From contig NZ_VHIV01000006.1 of the NCBI RefSeq assembly GCF_006494425.1, positions 62,001 to 126,000 on the forward strand: a stretch of DNA of 64,000 bases. Direction: 5' to 3'. Within the stretch, counting starts at the first letter, position 1, and every line of letters begins with the position of its first letter. The notes beneath the pieces are model-generated. The model saw only the letters and a program-made list of their open reading frames with translations. It was not told where the DNA came from and searched no databases. The stretch comes from Bacillus dicomae. GTDB taxonomy: Bacteria; Bacillota; Bacilli; Bacillales; Bacillaceae_G. A program made the position numbers and the translations under genes. Shown in pieces: positions 1 through 8,395 of this stretch.

Positions 1-409
1 GAACAGATAAATTCATGTAATTAACACTATTTTGTGGATTCGTCGCTACAATAAATCCATCCACATTATTTTGTCTAAGTACATCAATATATTGTTTTTC
101 TTTTTCTAAACTTTCATCAGAGTTACAAAGGACAACTGTATATCCTTGCTTATGTGCTACATCCTCTACGGCACGTGCAACTTCTGGAAAGAATGGATTC
201 ACGATATTTGGAACAACTAAGCCAATTAAACGGGACTTTTTATTATACAGTGAACGCGCTACTGTACTAGGTTTATAATCTAGCATCTCAATTGCTCGCT
301 CTACTTTCTTTAATGTATCTTCATGAACATATCCATTTTTGTTTAACACTCTGGAAACGGTCGCAACAGATACTCCCGCTAATTTTGCAACGTCTTTAAT
401 CGTACTCAT
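1..409 (-). CDS. rbsR: LacI-family transcriptional regulator, probably ribose repressor (3' part outside window)
   Basis: The first 136 codons of a LacI/GalR repressor are visible; the rest lies beyond the left edge. Residues 1-46 form the LacI helix-turn-helix (TIKDVAKLAGVSVATVSRVL), followed by the hinge and the start of the periplasmic-binding-protein-like domain (RLIGLVVPNIVNPFFPEVAR from about residue 60). The start ATG has GAGAGGG 6 nt upstream. The N-terminal sequence and the position next to a drug-efflux gene fit the cereus-group ribose operon repressor, and the rbs genes would then lie off the left end. Family membership is certain; the ribose assignment is inferred from memory of the neighbourhood. 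Its promoter carries a 20-bp palindrome and a cre-like site. Confidence 0.85.
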   Translation of the reverse strand, partial: MSTIKDVAKLAGVSVATVSRVLNKNGYVHEDTLKKVERAIEMLDYKPSTVARSLYNKKSRLIGLVVPNIVNPFFPEVARAVEDVAHKQGYTVVLCNSDESLEKEKQYIDVLRQNNVDGFIVATNPQNSVNYMNLSV

Positions 410-429
410 TTTCTTCCCTCTCCATTTCG

Positions 430-444
430 TGTAACCGTTTACAG
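430..444 (-). promoter_or_regulatory. cre-like / LacI-family operator at the LacI-gene start site
   Basis: CTGTAAACGGTTACA on the minus strand matches the CcpA cre consensus WTGNAANCGNWNNCW at every fixed position but the first. It lies at the expected transcription start of the LacI gene. It could equally be the autoregulatory operator of the LacI-family protein, since both use a central CG. Confidence 0.6.
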
Positions 445-449
445 AAAAT

Positions 450-478
450 AATATAACGTATTTCTAGAAATACGTCAA
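450..478 (-). promoter_or_regulatory. sigma-A promoter of the LacI gene with a 20-bp perfect palindrome in the spacer
   Basis: On the minus strand TTGACG (473-478) and TATATT (450-455) are 17 nt apart. The spacer and -35 overlap a perfect 20-bp palindrome, ACGTATTTCTAGAAATACGT, at 456-475. A palindrome placed there should act as a repressor operator. Its TA-rich centre is unlike the central CG of LacI-family operators, so another regulator is possible. Confidence 0.7.
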
Positions 479-513
479 TCATTTCTCACGAAAAAGCTTT
501 TAAGGTTATACTC

Positions 514-546
514 AAAAAAAGCACCGCCATAAGGCGATGCTTTTTC
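514..546 (-). terminator. intrinsic terminator of the emrB-type/marR operon
   Basis: GCACCGCC/GGCGATGC form an 8-bp stem with one mismatch and a 4-nt loop. It is flanked by A and T runs, so it can end the leftward drug-exporter transcript. Confidence 0.75.
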
Positions 547-547
547 A

Positions 548-2161
548 TTACGAATATGATACAGTTTGCTCTTTTTCCTCTGCAGCTGGCTCTTCAGCAC
601 TTTTTTTACGATCTGATAGTTTAATCTTCTGTAAGAAGATTGTAAAGATGGCACCCACTACAATGAATACTAATCCTGTTAGGAATACAGTATGAAGTGA
701 GTCTACTAAAGAGTTTTTCAAAATTGGTACAATGCTGTTAGCGAATGCTTCTGGCATTTGTTTTAATGCTTCTGGGCTAAATAGCATCGAATATAAACCT
801 TGTGGGTCTGTATGAATCATATCTTTAAATTTTGTTACCATTTGTCCCGCTTCTTTCGGGAATGTATCTAATACAGGTACTAAATTCTTTGTTAATGTTG
901 TACCTGAAGTGTTATTCATGATTGATCCTAAAATTGTAATACCAAATGTTCCACCGATTTGACGGAAGAACTGACTTGATGATGTTACGACCCCAAGATC
1001 TTTTTTCGGGAAGCTTTCTTGTAACGCTAATGTTAATGTTGGCATTACAAGACCCATACCTAAACCGATAACCATCATATAAGAAGTAGCAGTCAGCTTC
1101 GTTGTGTGCATATCCATCGTTGTTAATAACCAGAATCCTCCAGCCATTATAAGCATTCCTGTAATAATTTGTGGTTTTACACCAACTTTTAATACAAGTT
1201 GCCCGCCGATAATACTCATCACAATCATGGTAATCATCATTGGCGTCATAATTGTACCTGATTCAGCAGCACTTACTCCTACAATACCTTGCATAAAGAA
1301 TGGTACGAACATAATCGCACCGAACATTCCGATACTCATAAAGAATCCAATCGCATTTAGTAATGTAAATGTACGATTTTTAAAGAAATGCATCGGTAAA
1401 ATCGGCTCTTCTGCTTTCGTTTCAACGATAACAAAGCTAATAATACCAATTAGAGCTAATGCAAATAACCCGATAATTTGCCAAGAATCCCATGCGTAAT
1501 CTTTCCCGCCAAACGTTAATGCAAGTAATAAACTTACAACACCGAGAATCATCGTAAAGATTCCAGCGATATCAATTTTGATCGGTCCCGTTTGTTTATG
1601 TGATTTTAATCCCATTGCGATAAAGATTGTTGCTAAAATACCAACTGGTAAGTTAATGTAGAATACCCATCTCCAGTTCACTGCATCTACAATCCAACCA
1701 CCAACTTGTGGTCCAATTACAGAAGCAAGACCGTATAACGCACCAAAAATACCTTGCCATTTCGCACGTTCTTTTCCCGTGAACATATCTCCGATAATAA
1801 TCATAGCCATTGGCATCATAATACCGCCACCAAGACCTTGAATACCACGGAAAATGATTAATTCTGTCATACCATTTGCCATACCACATAACGCCGAGCC
1901 GACCATAAAGATAACTAGACCTGTTATATATACGTTACGACGACCAAGTAAATCCGCTAATTTACCTGCAATTGGTACAACTGTCGTTGATGTTAACATA
2001 TAGGCTGTTGTTAACCATGTCATTAAGCTTAATCCGCCTAGTTCACCGACGATACGTGGCATTGCTGTACCAACGATTGTTCCATCTAGTGCTGCAAATA
2101 GCATCGCGATTATTAAACCGATTAACAACAACTTTCTATTTATATTTTCTTGTTGCTCCAT
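548..2161 (-). CDS. EmrB/QacA-type drug:proton antiporter, DHA2 family MFS
   Basis: A 537-residue membrane protein with about 14 predicted helices, the usual length for the 14-TM DHA2 family that expels lipophilic drugs in exchange for protons. Visible signatures are the TM1 acidic motif LDGTIVGTAMP (Asp26), motif A GKLADLLGRRN near residue 66, and the antiporter motif C GLASVIGPQVGGWIVD near residue 143. The C-terminus is charged and cytoplasmic. The ATG has GAGGAG 8 nt upstream. It is the second gene of an operon with a MarR regulator 19 nt upstream, the usual arrangement in which the regulator represses its own pump. Substrates cannot be read from sequence. Confidence 0.92.
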   Translation of the reverse strand: MEQQENINRKLLLIGLIIAMLFAALDGTIVGTAMPRIVGELGGLSLMTWLTTAYMLTSTTVVPIAGKLADLLGRRNVYITGLVIFMVGSALCGMANGMTELIIFRGIQGLGGGIMMPMAMIIIGDMFTGKERAKWQGIFGALYGLASVIGPQVGGWIVDAVNWRWVFYINLPVGILATIFIAMGLKSHKQTGPIKIDIAGIFTMILGVVSLLLALTFGGKDYAWDSWQIIGLFALALIGIISFVIVETKAEEPILPMHFFKNRTFTLLNAIGFFMSIGMFGAIMFVPFFMQGIVGVSAAESGTIMTPMMITMIVMSIIGGQLVLKVGVKPQIITGMLIMAGGFWLLTTMDMHTTKLTATSYMMVIGLGMGLVMPTLTLALQESFPKKDLGVVTSSSQFFRQIGGTFGITILGSIMNNTSGTTLTKNLVPVLDTFPKEAGQMVTKFKDMIHTDPQGLYSMLFSPEALKQMPEAFANSIVPILKNSLVDSLHTVFLTGLVFIVVGAIFTIFLQKIKLSDRKKSAEEPAAEEKEQTVSYS

Positions 2162-2180
2162 GTAATCTCCTCAATTCCTC

Positions 2181-2639
2181 TTAGTTATTCTCTTTTTTCT
2201 CTTGTGTCCCGCAAATAATTGTTTCTAACTTCTCAAAGAGGCGTAACAAATCTTCTCTTTCTTGTAATTCTAAATGTGAGAAATATTTTGCAATATGCTC
2301 ATTACGAGCCGTCATTGCTTCTTCTACCCTAGCTTTCCCCTTCTTTGTTAACTCAATGATGACAACACGACGATCATCTTTGTCGTGGTAGCGTTCTACC
2401 AGCTCTTGATCAATTAGGCGATCAATCATCACTGTAATTGCACTAGGCTTTACATACATCTTTTTCGCTAATTTGGTCGCTCTTGAAGCTCCATAATGAT
2501 CTAAAATCTTTAAAATATAAAACTGCGGTGGTGTAAGTCCTGTCGCTTGCATTTGTTCTAATAACTCCGTCTGCATTTTCTTTCCAATCGAAAAGGCAAG
2601 AGCTTGAATTTTATCGATATGCGTCATATCATTTGGCAT
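2181..2639 (-). CDS. MarR-family transcriptional regulator
   Basis: A 152-residue winged-helix regulator. The recognition helix and wing lie at about residues 55-103 (KKMYVKPSAITVMIDRL, then YHDKDDRRVVIIELTKKG with the DxRxxxxxLT wing signature). The open frame extends to a GTG at 2648, but AGGTGG sits within that codon and is 5 nt from the ATG at 2639, so the ATG is chosen. First gene of a two-gene operon with the drug exporter, which it probably represses until a lipophilic ligand binds. A palindrome 28 bp upstream is the likely operator. Confidence 0.92.
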   Translation of the reverse strand: MPNDMTHIDKIQALAFSIGKKMQTELLEQMQATGLTPPQFYILKILDHYGASRATKLAKKMYVKPSAITVMIDRLIDQELVERYHDKDDRRVVIIELTKKGKARVEEAMTARNEHIAKYFSHLELQEREDLLRLFEKLETIICGTQEKKENN

Positions 2640-2666
2640 GTTATCCACCTCTTATTTAAACAATAA

Positions 2667-2689
2667 AATATTTAATGTATTTAAATATT
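2667..2689 (-). promoter_or_regulatory. inverted repeat, candidate MarR operator
   Basis: AATATTTAA and TTAAATATT are perfect 9-bp arms separated by TGTAT. The site is just upstream of the marR ribosome-binding region, the expected place for autorepression. Confidence 0.55.
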
Positions 2690-2724
2690 AATCCCGCGAA
2701 CAAAATCCGTCAACACTTTTATTC

Positions 2725-2762
2725 ATAAAAACGTTTACATTCTTGTCACAAAGTTGTATAAT
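2725..2762 (+). promoter_or_regulatory. glpT promoter with overlapping cre-like site
   Basis: TTTACA (2734-2739) and TATAAT (2757-2762) are 17 nt apart. ATAAAAACGTTTACA at 2725-2739 matches the cre consensus except at position 3 (A for G) and covers the -35 element, suggesting CcpA repression on preferred sugars. Transcription would start near 2769, leaving a leader of about 140 nt. Confidence 0.7.
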
Positions 2763-2794
2763 TTTCGACGAAGTTAATATTGACAGTCACGGAG

Positions 2795-2871
2795 AATCGG
2801 AGTACACGGCTATGAATCATAAAAAAGGAGACTTTTTTATATTTCATAGCCTTTTTATATTCTCTCTGATT
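2795..2871 (+). promoter_or_regulatory. structured glpT leader, probable GlpP-type antitermination site
   Basis: GGCTATGAA (2808-2816) and TTCATAGCC (2843-2851) make a 9-bp stem followed at once by TTTTT, a terminator inside the leader. An outer pair, AATCGGAG (2795-2802) with CTCTGATT (2864-2871), is 8 bp including one G-U. In B. subtilis the glpFK, glpD and glpTQ leaders contain terminators opened by GlpP bound to glycerol-3-phosphate. Position and structure fit that scheme; GlpP binding itself is inferred. Confidence 0.6.
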
Positions 2872-2910
2872 TACAACACTTCGAATTAATTAGGGGAGGA
2901 TTTTCATTTT

Positions 2911-4260
2911 ATGTTTTTCACACAATTCTTTAAACCTGCGCCCCACGCGGAACGCTTACCAGCTGATCGCGTTGATAGCGAATACCGTAAATTACGTTTA
3001 CAAGTATTCTTAGGTATCTTCATCGGCTATGCAGGTTATTACTTTGTTCGAAAAAACTTTTCATTAGCAATGCCATACTTAATCGAACAAGGCTTTAGTA
3101 AAGGGGAACTTGGGGTTATCCTTTCAGCAGTTTCTATCGCTTATGGATTAAGTAAATTTCTTATGGGTATCGTATCCGACCGTTGTAATCCTCGCTACTT
3201 TTTAGCAGCTGGGCTATTTTTATCAGGTATCATTAATATTATTTTCGGCTCATTTTCTTTCATTACAACGAGCATTATACTTATGTTTGTACTTCAGTTT
3301 TTAAATGGATGGGTACAAGGTATGGGATGGCCTCCTTGTGGCCGTACGATGGTTCACTGGTTCTCGATTAGTGAACGTGGTACAAAAATGTCTATTTGGA
3401 ACGTCGCTCATAACGTCGGCGGCGCGCTTATGCCTTCTCTTGTAACATTAGGGCTATACTTCTTTGCAAATGACTGGAAGAGTATTTTTTACTTCCCAGG
3501 TATTCTTTCAATTTTAGTTGGTATTTATGTATTAATTACAATGAAAGATACACCTCAATCTTGTGGATTACCTTCTATTGAAGAACATACTGGAGAATAT
3601 CCACCAGATGAAAAAGTACAAGATCGCGAACGCGAACTTTCAGTAAAGGAAATTTTATTTAAATACGTACTAAACAATAAATTTTTATGGTACATCGCTA
3701 TTGCGAACGTTTTCGTATATTTCGTACGTTACGGCGTTGTAGACTGGGCTCCTACTTATTTAGTAGAAGAAAAAAGCTTTACTCATAGTAGCTCACGTAC
3801 TGCTTACGCTCTATATGAATGGGCTGGTATTCCAGGTACACTTCTTTGCGGATGGATGAGTGATAAACTATTTAAAGGACGTCGTGCACCTGCTGGTATT
3901 TTATTTATGGTTGGTGTATTTATCGCGGTTCTTGTTTACTGGTTAAATCCTCCTGGTAATCCAATGGTTGATAGTATCGCACTTGTCGCAATTGGATTTT
4001 TAATTTACGGACCGGTTATGTTAATTGGTCTACACGCTCTTGACTTAGCACCAAAGAAAGCTGCTGGAACTGCAGCTGGATTAACTGGATTCTTCGGTTA
4101 CTTAGGCGGAGCATCTTTCGCTAGTGCAGCCATGGGCTTTATCGTAGATGCATTTGGATGGGATGGCGGGTTCATCTTATTACTTGCATCTTGCGTACTT
4201 GCTATGTTCTTCCTTGCTCTTACTTTAAACACAGGATCTGCAAAACAAAAGCAAGCTTAA
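2911..4260 (+). CDS. glpT: glycerol-3-phosphate transporter GlpT
   Basis: A 449-residue organophosphate:phosphate antiporter of the MFS (OPA family) that imports sn-glycerol-3-phosphate in exchange for phosphate. It has about 12 membrane helices and the family length. Two arginines expected to bind substrate phosphate are visible: Arg47 in [15 protein letters not shown] and the one in [15 protein letters not shown] near residue 270. The motif [14 protein letters not shown] is typical of GlpT/UhpT proteins. The ATG follows GGGGAGG by about 9 nt. It stands alone between a regulated leader and a terminator; no glpQ follows. Confidence 0.93.
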   Translation: MFFTQFFKPAPHAERLPADRVDSEYRKLRLQVFLGIFIGYAGYYFVRKNFSLAMPYLIEQGFSKGELGVILSAVSIAYGLSKFLMGIVSDRCNPRYFLAAGLFLSGIINIIFGSFSFITTSIILMFVLQFLNGWVQGMGWPPCGRTMVHWFSISERGTKMSIWNVAHNVGGALMPSLVTLGLYFFANDWKSIFYFPGILSILVGIYVLITMKDTPQSCGLPSIEEHTGEYPPDEKVQDRERELSVKEILFKYVLNNKFLWYIAIANVFVYFVRYGVVDWAPTYLVEEKSFTHSSSRTAYALYEWAGIPGTLLCGWMSDKLFKGRRAPAGILFMVGVFIAVLVYWLNPPGNPMVDSIALVAIGFLIYGPVMLIGLHALDLAPKKAAGTAAGLTGFFGYLGGASFASAAMGFIVDAFGWDGGFILLLASCVLAMFFLALTLNTGSAKQKQA

Positions 4261-4282
4261 GCACTAATATTATTCTTATCAA

Positions 4283-4322
4283 AAAAAGAGAGACTGTTCT
4301 TTCGAGAACGTCTCTCTTTTTT
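4283..4322 (+). terminator. intrinsic terminator after glpT
   Basis: AAAAAGAGAGAC pairs almost completely with GTCTCTCTTTTTT around an inner TTCT/AGAA stem, ending in a T run. Confidence 0.85.
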
Positions 4323-4543
4323 CTACATATAATACTTTTTTCTTACAAAAGATTTATTTGCATTCCTTATGCATGTTAGCGTTTTCAAAACACTCTAACT
4401 ACTTATATAGATGCATCCAATCTTTATATAAAAAGATTTTTGAATATTTTTTCAACTTACGCTTGTCAAACATTGTCAGTTTATATTAAAATAACAACAA
4501 CATACAAAATATTTAGTCTTTTCAGAAATATGGAGGGATAGCC

Positions 4544-5563
4544 ATGAAGAATCCACTTCTTCGCATTGAAAACTTACAAACTTCCTTTCGCATACAAGAT
4601 CAATATCATGCAGCAGTTGATAACGTTTCGTTAACTGTCCATGAAAATGAAATTGTTGCGATAGTTGGTGAATCAGGTTGCGGAAAAAGTGCACTTGCCC
4701 TGTCTATTATGCGACTGCATAATGAAGCAAATACAAAATTAAAAGGGCAGCTTAACTATAGAGATAAGGATTTACTAACTATGTCGACCGCAGAGATGAA
4801 TAAAGTACGCGGATCAAACATCGGTATGATTTTCCAAGAACCTCTTACAGCACTCGATCCTCTTATGACAGTTGGAAAACAAATCGAAGAAAATTTAGAC
4901 TACCACACAAGCCTTTCAAAAGTTGAAAAGAAAGAACGCACCTTAGAACTACTTCATCAAGTTGGTATTCCAAAACCAGAACTTACATATAAACAATACC
5001 CACACGAATTATCTGGCGGAATGAGACAAAGAATTGTTATCGCAATTGCAATTGCTTGTAACCCAGCACTCATTATTGCAGATGAGCCAACAACAGCTCT
5101 TGACGTAACCATCCAAGCACAAATTTTAGACTTACTAAAATCTATTCAAGAACAAACAAAAATGGGCATCATTTTAATTACTCATGATTTAAGTGTTGTT
5201 GCAGAAACAGCTGATCGTATCGTCGTTATGTACGCTGGACAAGTTGTAGAAACAGGAAAAGTTGAAGAGATTTTTAATAACCCTCTTCACCCATATACTC
5301 GTTCTCTATTAAACTCCATTCCATCTGCATATGCTGAAAAAGAAAAATTACATGTAATTCAGGGCGTGGTCCCTTCGTTAGCAAAGCTTCCTCGCTCAGG
5401 CTGTCGCTTCCAAGCTCGAATTCCATGGATTAGACCTGATCAACATGAGGAAAACCCGATTTTACATGAAGTAGCGCCAGACCATTGGGTACGTTGTACT
5501 TGCTACAAGCATTTCAACTTCCAAGATAAGAAAGGAGATGACGTAACTCATGGCACTGCTTAA
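4544..5563 (+). CDS. oppD: oligopeptide ABC transporter ATP-binding protein OppD
   Basis: One of two ATPases powering peptide import. Walker A GESGCGKS is near residue 43, the signature LSGGMRQR near 157, and Walker B IIADEPTTALD near 177, followed by the H-loop LITHDLSVVAE. The oligopeptide/dipeptide C-terminal region follows, but the cysteines that ligate a 4Fe-4S cluster in many OppD/DppD proteins are incomplete: the usual CRFxxRCP reads CRFQARIP. Length (339) is normal. The ATG has GGAGG 7 nt upstream. First gene of a D-F-B-C-A operon, overlapping oppF by 14 nt. A weak promoter (TTGTCA 4463, TTAAAA 4486) and a poor CodY-like box (4517-4531, four mismatches) lie upstream. Confidence 0.92.
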   Translation: MKNPLLRIENLQTSFRIQDQYHAAVDNVSLTVHENEIVAIVGESGCGKSALALSIMRLHNEANTKLKGQLNYRDKDLLTMSTAEMNKVRGSNIGMIFQEPLTALDPLMTVGKQIEENLDYHTSLSKVEKKERTLELLHQVGIPKPELTYKQYPHELSGGMRQRIVIAIAIACNPALIIADEPTTALDVTIQAQILDLLKSIQEQTKMGIILITHDLSVVAETADRIVVMYAGQVVETGKVEEIFNNPLHPYTRSLLNSIPSAYAEKEKLHVIQGVVPSLAKLPRSGCRFQARIPWIRPDQHEENPILHEVAPDHWVRCTCYKHFNFQDKKGDDVTHGTA

Positions 5564-6476
5564 AGTAGAAGATTTAAAAGTACATTTCCCAATTAAAGGT
5601 GGTTTCTTCGGACGCACATTAGATTACGTACGCGCTGTAGATGGTGTAAGTTTTGAATTACAACCTGGTGAAACATACGGGATCGTTGGTGAATCAGGAA
5701 GCGGAAAATCAACAACAGGTAAAGCAATTATGCATTTAACGAAAGCAACAGATGGTAGCATTCATTTTAATAATAGAGATTTAACAAAATTAAGTCGCTC
5801 TGAGCTACGTGAACAACGAAAAGACATTCAAATGATTTTCCAAGACCCATATTCATCATTAAATCCGAAGAAACGTGTTCTCGACATTATTGCTGAGCCT
5901 CTTCGAAATTTTGAGAAACTCTCACCTGATGAAGAACGTAGAGCAGTTCAAGAATATCTTGATAAAGTCGGACTAAATCCAGAGTCAATTTATAAATATC
6001 CACATGAATTTTCCGGTGGGCAAAGGCAGCGGATTGGTATTGCACGCGCTCTTACATTAAAACCGAAGCTTATTATTGCTGATGAACCGGTATCTGCGCT
6101 TGACGTGTCTGTACAGGCACAAGTATTAAACTTCTTGCAAGATTTACAAGCTGAACTCGGACTAACATACTTATTCATTAGTCATGATTTAGGTGTAATT
6201 CGTCACATGTGTGACCGTATCGGTGTTATGTATCGCGGACGCATCGTCGAAGAAGCAACTAGTGCAGAAATCTATAGTAATCCGCAACATATTTATACGA
6301 AACGCCTAATATCAGCAATTCCTGATATTCGTCCAGAAAACAGAGAGCAACAGCGTAAGCTCCGTCAACAGGTAAGTTCTGAGTACGAGAAGTCATACGA
6401 AAATTATTTCAATGAAAACGGTCGGGCTTATGATTTAAAACCAATCTCGCCAACGCACCGGGTGGCATTACCATAA
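5550..6476 (+). CDS. oppF: oligopeptide ABC transporter ATP-binding protein OppF
   Basis: Second ATPase of the peptide importer, pairing with OppD. Walker A GESGSGKST is near residue 49, signature FSGGQRQRIGIARAL near 153, Walker B LIIADEPVSALDVS near 172, and the H-loop FISHDLGVI. The 308 residues are the usual OppF length, and the tail lacks the cysteine-rich segment seen in OppD-type partners. The start lies inside the 3' end of oppD behind AAGGAGATG, implying translational coupling. All catalytic motifs are intact. Confidence 0.93.
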   Translation: MALLKVEDLKVHFPIKGGFFGRTLDYVRAVDGVSFELQPGETYGIVGESGSGKSTTGKAIMHLTKATDGSIHFNNRDLTKLSRSELREQRKDIQMIFQDPYSSLNPKKRVLDIIAEPLRNFEKLSPDEERRAVQEYLDKVGLNPESIYKYPHEFSGGQRQRIGIARALTLKPKLIIADEPVSALDVSVQAQVLNFLQDLQAELGLTYLFISHDLGVIRHMCDRIGVMYRGRIVEEATSAEIYSNPQHIYTKRLISAIPDIRPENREQQRKLRQQVSSEYEKSYENYFNENGRAYDLKPISPTHRVALP

Positions 6477-6490
6477 GGGAGTGATAAAAC

Positions 6491-7459
6491 ATGTGGAAGT
6501 TTATATTACGGAGATTTTTAGTAATGATCCCGCAATTATTCGTTTTAAGTATACTTGTCTTTCTACTAGCTAAAGCAATGCCAGGCGATGCCTTAACCGG
6601 CAAAGCAGTAAATAATCCGAAAGCAGATCCAAAAGTCATTGAAGAGCAACGCGAAAAATTAGGTTTAAATGATCCCGTTACAACACAATATGTTCGCTGG
6701 GTTAAAAATGCTGTGCAAGGTGACTTTGGTATTTCTTATGCACATAAAATGAAGGTAACTGATTTAATCGGTGAGCGCCTTGGAAATACAATTTGGTTAG
6801 CAGTTCTTGTCCTTGTTCTTACTTACTTGATTGCAATTCCACTCGGTGTAATAAGTGGACGTTGGACTGATACATGGGCAGATCGACTCATTACACTGTA
6901 TAACTATTTAGGACTTGCTACACCACTATTCATATTTGCATTAATCATGCTCTTCCTATTCGGATTTAAGCTTGCAATATTCCCAACCGGTGGTAGCGTA
7001 GATCCTCAAGTTGCAACAGGTACATTCGCTTACTATTTAAGTAAATTGAATCACATGATATTACCAGCTTTATCTGGTGCATTAATTGCAACAGTTGGTA
7101 CAATCCAATATTTACGAAGTGAAATTATCGATACGAAACATAAAGATTTTGTACGCACAGTAAAAGCAAAAGGTGTTCCAGAATCGAAGGTTTATTCTAG
7201 ACATATTTTACGTAATTCATTCTTACCAATCGCGGCTTTCTTAGGATATGAAATTACAAGCGTAGTCGCAGGATCAATTTTTCTAGAAAGCATCTTTAGT
7301 TATCCTGGTATTGGTCAATTATTTATGCAATCTATTTCTCAACGTGATTTTAGTGTCGTAACTGCACTTGTTTTATTTACTGGATTCGCAACGCTACTCG
7401 GGACTCTTCTTTCCGATATTATTCTAAGCATCGTTGATCCACGTATTCGTATTGATTAA
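6491..7459 (+). CDS. oppB: oligopeptide ABC transporter permease OppB
   Basis: A 322-residue inner-membrane subunit with about six helices. The N-terminal RRFLVMIPQLFVLSILVFLL segment and LGLNDPVTTQYVRWV are typical of OppB/DppB. The cytoplasmic coupling (EAA) loop reads VRTVKAKGVPESKVYSRHIL near residue 225. GGGAGTG lies 9 nt before the ATG and 14 nt separate it from oppF. It forms the translocation pore with OppC. Confidence 0.92.
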   Translation: MWKFILRRFLVMIPQLFVLSILVFLLAKAMPGDALTGKAVNNPKADPKVIEEQREKLGLNDPVTTQYVRWVKNAVQGDFGISYAHKMKVTDLIGERLGNTIWLAVLVLVLTYLIAIPLGVISGRWTDTWADRLITLYNYLGLATPLFIFALIMLFLFGFKLAIFPTGGSVDPQVATGTFAYYLSKLNHMILPALSGALIATVGTIQYLRSEIIDTKHKDFVRTVKAKGVPESKVYSRHILRNSFLPIAAFLGYEITSVVAGSIFLESIFSYPGIGQLFMQSISQRDFSVVTALVLFTGFATLLGTLLSDIILSIVDPRIRID

Positions 7460-7477
7460 TGGAGGTGAAGAAACGTT

Positions 7478-8383
7478 ATGTTAGCAAATCCCGAAAAACA
7501 AACTGAAGTCGTTCATTACGAAAAAAGTCCTTCTGGCTTTTCTGTCATGTGGCGTGAATTTCGTAAAGATAAATTAGCAATGTTTTCACTTTTCTTATTG
7601 GCAATCATACTGATAGCCGTTTATACAACATCTTTCATTATGAAGCAGGAGGATATTGTAAAAGTTGATTTATTTTCTATCTACTCTCCACCGTCTGGTG
7701 AACATTGGTTAGGAACAGATTACGGTGGTAGAGATATTTTTGGACAACTAATTATTGGAACAAGGAATTCATTTACGATTGGACTTGTAATCACTATTCT
7801 CTCCTGTTTGATTGGTCTTTCTATCGGGCTAATCGCTGGTTACTTTGGTGGAACTGTTGATAACATCATTATGCGTATTATTGATTTCAAACTTATTTTA
7901 CCTTTCCTAATGCTTGTTATCGTACTTATCACAATTGTTCCGGTCTTTAATGTTACTGTATTTATTTTGATCATGAGTATCTTCTTATGGACAGGAAAAG
8001 CCAGATTAATTCGTTCCAAAGTATTAACCGAAAAAGAATTAGACTATGTATCTGCATCAAAAACATTAGGTACACCAAACTGGAAGATTATGATGTTTCA
8101 AGTACTACCTAACTTAAGCTCTATTATTATCGTAAGCGTTACATTAAACCTTGCTGGAAACATTGGCATAGAATCTGGATTAACTTTCTTAGGTTTTGGT
8201 CTACCAGAGAGTACACCAAGCCTTGGAACACTTGTTAGTTATGCAACAAATCCTGATGTTCTGCAAGAAAAATGGTGGATTTGGTTACCTGCATCACTCA
8301 TGATTTTAGTGTTGATGCTGTGTATAAATTTTATCGGTCAAGCGCTACGTCGCTCAGCTGATGCGAGACAAAGAAAAGGTTAA
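7478..8383 (+). CDS. oppC: oligopeptide ABC transporter permease OppC
   Basis: A 301-residue permease partner of OppB. After a cytoplasmic N-terminus, SVMWREFRKDKLAMFSLFLL leads into TM1, and HWLGTDYGGRDIFGQLIIGT is the family hallmark preceding the transport domain. The EAA loop reads YVSASKTLGTPNWKIMMFQ near residue 190. TGGAGGTGA precedes the ATG by about 9 nt. The gene sits 18 nt after oppB and is followed at once by the substrate-binding gene. Confidence 0.92.
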   Translation: MLANPEKQTEVVHYEKSPSGFSVMWREFRKDKLAMFSLFLLAIILIAVYTTSFIMKQEDIVKVDLFSIYSPPSGEHWLGTDYGGRDIFGQLIIGTRNSFTIGLVITILSCLIGLSIGLIAGYFGGTVDNIIMRIIDFKLILPFLMLVIVLITIVPVFNVTVFILIMSIFLWTGKARLIRSKVLTEKELDYVSASKTLGTPNWKIMMFQVLPNLSSIIIVSVTLNLAGNIGIESGLTFLGFGLPESTPSLGTLVSYATNPDVLQEKWWIWLPASLMILVLMLCINFIGQALRRSADARQRKG

Positions 8384-8395
8384 GGGGTGGAGACA

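Noticed and set aside
4377-4402. Possible operator GTTAG..CTAAC upstream of oppD
   Set aside because: The arms are short and interrupted; too weak to list.
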